Assembly (NCBI GenBank): GCA_051294375.1 | Contig: CM119265.1 | Coordinates: forward strand, 28,805,359 to 28,869,358 | Direction: 5' to 3' | Source: Paraspadella gotoi | Lineage: Eukaryota > Chaetognatha | Length of the DNA stretch: 64,000 nt | In this document: positions 58,964 to 64,000 of the stretch, piece by piece | Layout: each line of letters starts with the position of its first letter | How positions within the stretch are numbered: position 1 is the stretch's first letter | The notes under the pieces: generated by a model | Seen by the model: only the letters and a program-made list of their open reading frames with translations | Databases searched by the model: none | Told to the model about the DNA's origin: nothing | Program-made: the position numbers and the translations under genes

Positions 58964-59406
58964 TCTCTCTCTCTCTCTCTCTTCCTCTCTCACTCTTCTT
59001 CTTTTCTTTATGTTGGTAATTTTGATTGATTGAGGAAGCCGGTGATGGGTTGTTGATGTGGCGATATGTTTAGTTCGACAGTTCTTCACAAAAAAAAACT
59101 TTTTTTCCTCATCATCGACCATCGTGCGCCATGGCAGCGAAACGCGTGTTTTTTTGCGCGCGGAAGCGTTTTACCTTTTTCTTCTTTAAAAAAAAAAAAA
59201 AAGGGAAAAATCTTTCTTTACTTTTTATGTATCTCCTTCCATTTTTAGTTTCTCCCCTTTCGTCTCCTTCCTTTTTTACTTTCTTTTTCTCCTCCCTCTT
59301 CTTCTTCTCTCCCATCTCTTCCTCCCTCTCTTCCTCCTCCTCCTCCTTCTGTGTTCGTCATTACTTGATATTGCCCAACTGGCACACAGCAATACTTAGT
59401 CTGACT
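58013..59406 (+). repeat. Locus copy D, first part (matches 46,575-47,894)
   Basis: Purine tract, TATGTTTACGGCACTG at 58,507, AT-rich part, CT tract 58,917-58,990, CATCATCGACCATCGTGCG at 59,110, and CTTGATATTGCCCAACTGGC at 59,364. It carries many one-base insertions relative to copy B. Confidence 0.88.
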
Positions 59407-59508
59407 GACATTCTCCATTTTCATTTTTTCTTGACAACGACGACGGACTAGCGCGAGCTCTCGCAGACTCTCTCTCTCTCTCGTCTCTCTCTCTCTCTTC
59501 TCTCTCTC

Positions 59509-59549
<41 letters not shown>

Positions 59550-60373
59550 TTTGCTTTCTTGTGTTTTGTCCCGAGCGTTTTTGCCGTCGGCTAAGAAGGC
59601 AGAAATTCATGTTCCTTTAGGTTTTTAACAAAGTAATAAACTAAATTATGATTTTTTTATTTTTTTTAAAATAAGATACATTTTTAAAAATACAATGTAA
59701 TAAAAAGCTAAAACTATTGCATGAAAACAAATTAGTCATATTCCTCATGAACTAATTTTGTTAGTTTGCTTTATAATTTTTAATATATTTGGTGGTACTA
59801 GAATTTCTTTTTATTTGTTTAGCTTATCTCTCTCTCTCTCTCTCTCTTTCTCTTCTCTCTCTCTCTCTCTCTCTCTCCTCTCTCCTCTCTCTCTCTTCTC
59901 CTCTTCTCTCTCTCTCTCTCGATTCTTTTCCCATTTCACGGGAAAGGGCTGGGTCGCTAGCGCGAAGAACAATTATTTTTTTTCTTCGCTTTTCTTAGAA
60001 ATGAGTTTTTGTTTGAAACAAATCTCCTTCGCTCTTTATTGTTTTTCTTTTTCTTTTTTCTTTTTTTCTTTTTTTTGTTTAATATCGGGAAATATTTTAA
60101 AAACTCTTTAACTCTTTAGCTTTTTTAAATTGCCTTCTATCTGATGGTAAAAATAAGGATTAATGTAGCTTGTAAATAATGTAGCGCTAAAGTCATTAGG
60201 TTGTATTAAAAAAGATTAATCTGTCTAGGAATGTCTACAGTCTTTTCTGGGATGTCTCTGTTTGTATCCAGTGAGTTATGTCTGGTCTCTCGACTCTCTC
60301 TCTCTCTCTCTCTCTCTCTTCTACTTTCTCTCTCTCTCTCTCTCTCTCTTTCTTTCTCTCTATCTATCTCTCA

Positions 60374-60404
<31 letters not shown>

Positions 60405-60659
60405 TTCTCGAAAAGCCCAATTTTTTGGAGGACTTTCTTCAAGGTTCGGCCCCATAATCCTGGCAGACTTGCCCCCCTTGTCCCCTCCTCCTCCTCTTCC
60501 TCCTCCCCCTCTCTCCCTACCCCTTGTTCAGCGGGGGAGAAAGGGCGCCTTGTTAATGGGCAATGCAGCTTTGGAAATGGTATGCTCATTACTGAGGGTT
60601 TTGGGCAAGACGGGATTAGGTTAAAGAGGGAGATGAGGAGAGAGAGAGAGAGAAAGAGA

Positions 60660-60708
<49 letters not shown>

Positions 60709-62727
60709 GATAGAGAGAGAGAGAGATGAGACATGGGCTATACTCGAGATTCGCGGCTAGGAAGCACGATGTCGGACCACCGAGCCTTTTGTCCACCATG
60801 GCGGACCACATCGTCCGGCCAATCTTTGCCGCCGGGACTCGAGGTCGCGGATCGAGAGAATAAAATCTCTGATCCGGAGCAAATTCCGCGGATCAACTAG
60901 GACGATATCCGGAGATCGGTGGTCGCGGACGGAAGATTTCTTTTAGTTTTTTACTTATTTTTTGGGATAATTTGCTTTTCTTTTCGTTTGTTTTTGAGAC
61001 AACGATTATGAATAAAAAAATATTATATGTAATGATGGAAAAATGAAAAAAAAAATTTTAAAATAAAATAACTTAAAAAAAACAAATCAATTCGTTTTTT
61101 GCACTGAAGGCCCAAAACATTGTTTCGAAATTAATGTTTCAAAAAAATATGAAAAAAATATTTATAATCATCATCATCTTTTGATAGTTTCACTTTTTCT
61201 TAAATTTTGACCAAGAAAAAATTTTTTTTTGAAAGTTGTAGTTATATTTTTATTTATTTAGCTTTTTTCTCTATTCAGAATCTATCAAAAAAGTTAAGAT
61301 TGGTTAAAAAAGTATTTTATTCCTTTATACTAATATTGTAATTTTTGATTCGAACAATAAACAGCATTAAAATTGAATTTTTTAAAAAAAATCTTTTTTT
61401 ACCTGAAGTACACTCAAAGACTGAAGTTTTAGTGAATTTAATTTTTATCTGGTAGATTTCTAATAAATAAAGGATAAAAAAGGGACAATTTATTTACAAA
61501 CAAAATGACAAGAAAAAGTTAGAATGAGCACAAAATTAACACTATTAAAAACTAAATAACTACCATTGAATAAAAATAAAAGTGAAACGTTTTGCCAGCA
61601 AGTTCAAGTTGTTGGGCCTTTAGTTGATTTCTCCTTACCAACATTTTCCTTATACTAATAATGACTTTTGTACAATTTCATCTAATTATAAATTTAAAAT
61701 TTAAAATACTGCAAATTAAAAACCTTTTTTTTCATCACTTTAACATTAAATTTGATTTAATTCCTATTAAATTTTTAATTCGATTACCTAAATTGTCCAA
61801 TTTTTTTAAAAAATTCTTCCGTTTTTAATTATTGTCATTTTAACAAGTTGGAAAAAAACAATACAAGTGGAAAAAAATAATAATAGTTTAAATTATTTGC
61901 ACTTTATTTGTAATTATTTTTTACTTTAGTATTTATTTATTTATTTCATTTAGCTGTACATTGATCCGACATTTATTTGCTCAAACTTGGTTTAATACAA
62001 CTGATATTTTTTTCCTTTTTGTTCTTATTGTGTTTTTCCTTTGTTTCAATGTGAATTGATTTAGAGGAAAGTTTTTAAAAAGAGATACAACAAGATTTTA
62101 TTTCTTATAATGAACGGACATGTTTCGACTCACATACGAGTTTTCTTCAGCGCAATTCAATTGTTAATTTGAACTGTGAATTTTTTTCTTTCTTTCTTTC
62201 TGTCTTTTTTTTTCTTTTTTTTTTTTTTTTGTAATTTTTTTTTACTATTTTCTTTTTATCTTTTCATTATTTTTTTAATTAAAGGAATGAGCAGAAAAGA
62301 GTCTCGACTCTCGATTCCGCGGACTTTCAGCTCCGGTCGGTTATCCGCGGACTCTGTCATTAAAGCCCGGATGCCGCGGCGAGGGGGAGAAAAGAGAGAG
62401 AAGAGAAGAGGAATGACCCGTCGGGGGTTAGGTGTCGGGTCAGCGTCCGCGACCTGAGCGCCTGGACGGAGGAGAACAATAGCCGGGCAGCCGGGAAAAC
62501 AATAGATGTGACCAAAAATTGGTGTCCGCGAAGTTCAAGTATATGCCTCGATAGAGAGAGTGTGATAAAGAGAGAGAGAGACTAAGAGAGGAGAGAGAGA
62601 GAAGAGAGAGAGAGAGCCTTCAAAATATATTGAATAACTTAAATTTCAATAAAACAAACAAAATGCTACTTTTTTTTGATTGAACTTTTTATTTTTTGGG
62701 CATCAGGAGTGTTCATCTCTCTCTTTT

Positions 62728-62781
<54 letters not shown>

Positions 62782-62818
62782 TCTCTTCTCTCTCTCTCTC
62801 TCTCTTCAGACAGATAAA
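59407..62818 (+). repeat. Exact duplicate, second copy (identical to 47,920-51,331)
   Basis: Base-for-base repeat of 47,920-51,331, including all microsatellite lengths, both CpG-rich patches (60,737-60,937 and 62,297-62,547) and the AT-rich middle. Confidence 0.93.
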
Positions 62819-63761
62819 TGACAGAAATTGCCTCTTCTTTCTTTCTTCATTTCCTCTTTGTCTCTCGTTTTCCCCAAATTTTAAATAAAATTTATAATTT
62901 TTGTTTTTAACTAGATCAATCAATAAATACATATTTTATTGAAATTTTTTCCATTATTCATAAAACGCTGATTACTTTTTTAGTTTTCGATCTAAGAATT
63001 TACATATTGAATGTAAATACAGAAGAAATATTTTCTGCCATAGGTTCTAATGAGATATTATGAAAAATTCCAAGATTACTGGATATACTATATTAGACAA
63101 AATTAGACCAAATTTTAAAAAAAAATTAAAAAGTTGAATGAATTTCTATATTTAATTATTACTTATTTCATATTTTATATTTTTATATTTACTATTATAT
63201 CATTATTATCATTAATATTTTTAAGACCAAAATTGTTTCATCTCCTCGCATCTTTTTTTTTTCATCCGTTGCTCTTTTGTTTAGAAAAACAATTTCTCGT
63301 TCGGCGCCGCGACGAATGGCCGCGCATTAAATCGAGATCAGTCTCGCCGCCTCGCGGAAAACAAAGAAATTACTTGCCTTATTTTAAGAAATTCAAAGAG
63401 AGAGAGACAGAGAGAGAGAGAAAGAGAGAGAGAATGTAAAACACTAAAACAACAATAGTATTTGTTTCTGATGAAATTATTGATCTTTTGTTATCTTTTC
63501 CTTTAGTTTTCTTTTCTTTATGTTTTCTTTTTCTTTTGTTTTCTTTTCCTTATATTTTCTTTACCTTATGTTTTCTTTTCCTTATGTTTACTTTTGATTT
63601 TGTTTTCTTTTCCTTTTGTTTTCTTTTCCTTTTTTTTTAATTATATTTTTTTCCTTTTTTTTCTTTCTTTTATTCTTTTCCTCCATTTCTCTCTTCACCT
63701 CCTTCTCCTTTTTCCACGAAGTTCATTTTGGGTCAACGATGGTTTCAACCGGGTCAAAAGG

Positions 63762-63837
<76 letters not shown>

Positions 63838-64000
63838 ACTCTCTCTATATCTCTCTGTCCCTCTCTCTCTCACCCTGTCAAACACCAAACTGCCAAATTC
63901 CAGAGGAAATTCCATCAATCAATCTCTTCTTTTTCTTCCTCCCTTTCCTTTTTCTTTCCTCATTTCTCTCTTTCCTTCCTAAATCCTTCACTCCCCCCTC
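62819..64000 (+). repeat. Near-duplicate continuation to the window edge (matches 51,332-52,540)
   Basis: Same order as 51,332-52,540 with scattered indels. The CT run at 63,764-63,835 is pure here and interrupted in the other copy. The sequence runs off the window in a pyrimidine tract. Confidence 0.9.

Overview
This is eukaryotic nuclear DNA. It is AT-rich and saturated with (CT)n/(GA)n microsatellites, long one-strand purine or pyrimidine tracts, (GAC/GTC)n triplet arrays and several minisatellites. It carries a broken Ty3/Gypsy-like LTR retrotransposon. I see no prokaryotic gene layout, CRISPR array, rRNA or recognisable tRNA. SSR density this high is known from crustacean genomes and from some other invertebrates, so an arthropod (perhaps a decapod) is my best guess, held weakly. 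Almost every long open frame here is repeat translation, such as runs of Arg-Glu, Ser-Leu, Lys/Glu or Thr. I do not annotate those as genes.

Layout. 1-8,990: pyrimidine tracts, a GCC-rich patch, a 34-bp GGCGCC minisatellite, and 53-60 bp, 16-bp and 30-bp tandem repeats. 8,995-14,538: a large inverted repeat (arms about 2.5-2.7 kb, about 310 bp spacer) with internal N gaps. 14,564-21,076: an LTR retrotransposon (protease, reverse transcriptase, RNase H, integrase, polypurine tract, 3' LTR) with many frameshifts. 21,070-22,952: a third copy of the inverted-repeat sequence. 22,960-33,400: intergenic DNA with (GA)n arrays, 24-bp, 12-bp and strictly phased 10-bp tandem repeats, triplet arrays, one weak exon candidate and three CpG-rich patches. 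33,470-64,000: several versions of one locus lying end to end. 33.5-42.5 kb resembles 42.5-47.9 kb; 46.6-52.5 kb resembles 58.0-64.0 kb; part of it also appears at 57.26-57.99 kb.

Assembly. Six gaps are exactly 25 N, and at least three lie between flanks that overlap or repeat one another. A 3,412-bp stretch (47,920-51,331) is repeated base for base at 59,407-62,818, including microsatellite lengths. Other copies differ mainly by single-base indels. This looks like unmerged haplotypes or overrun long-read gap filling more than true multi-copy structure, but a real tandem duplication is not excluded from sequence alone.

The only protein-coding content I can support is the retrotransposon. I found no convincing host gene and no clear new biological system. 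The most interesting native features are the indel-free 10-bp satellite with 240-bp higher-order repetition (25,741-26,060), the LTR element with its HIN-x-LE RNase H motif and apparent empty sites, and the short-period minisatellites.
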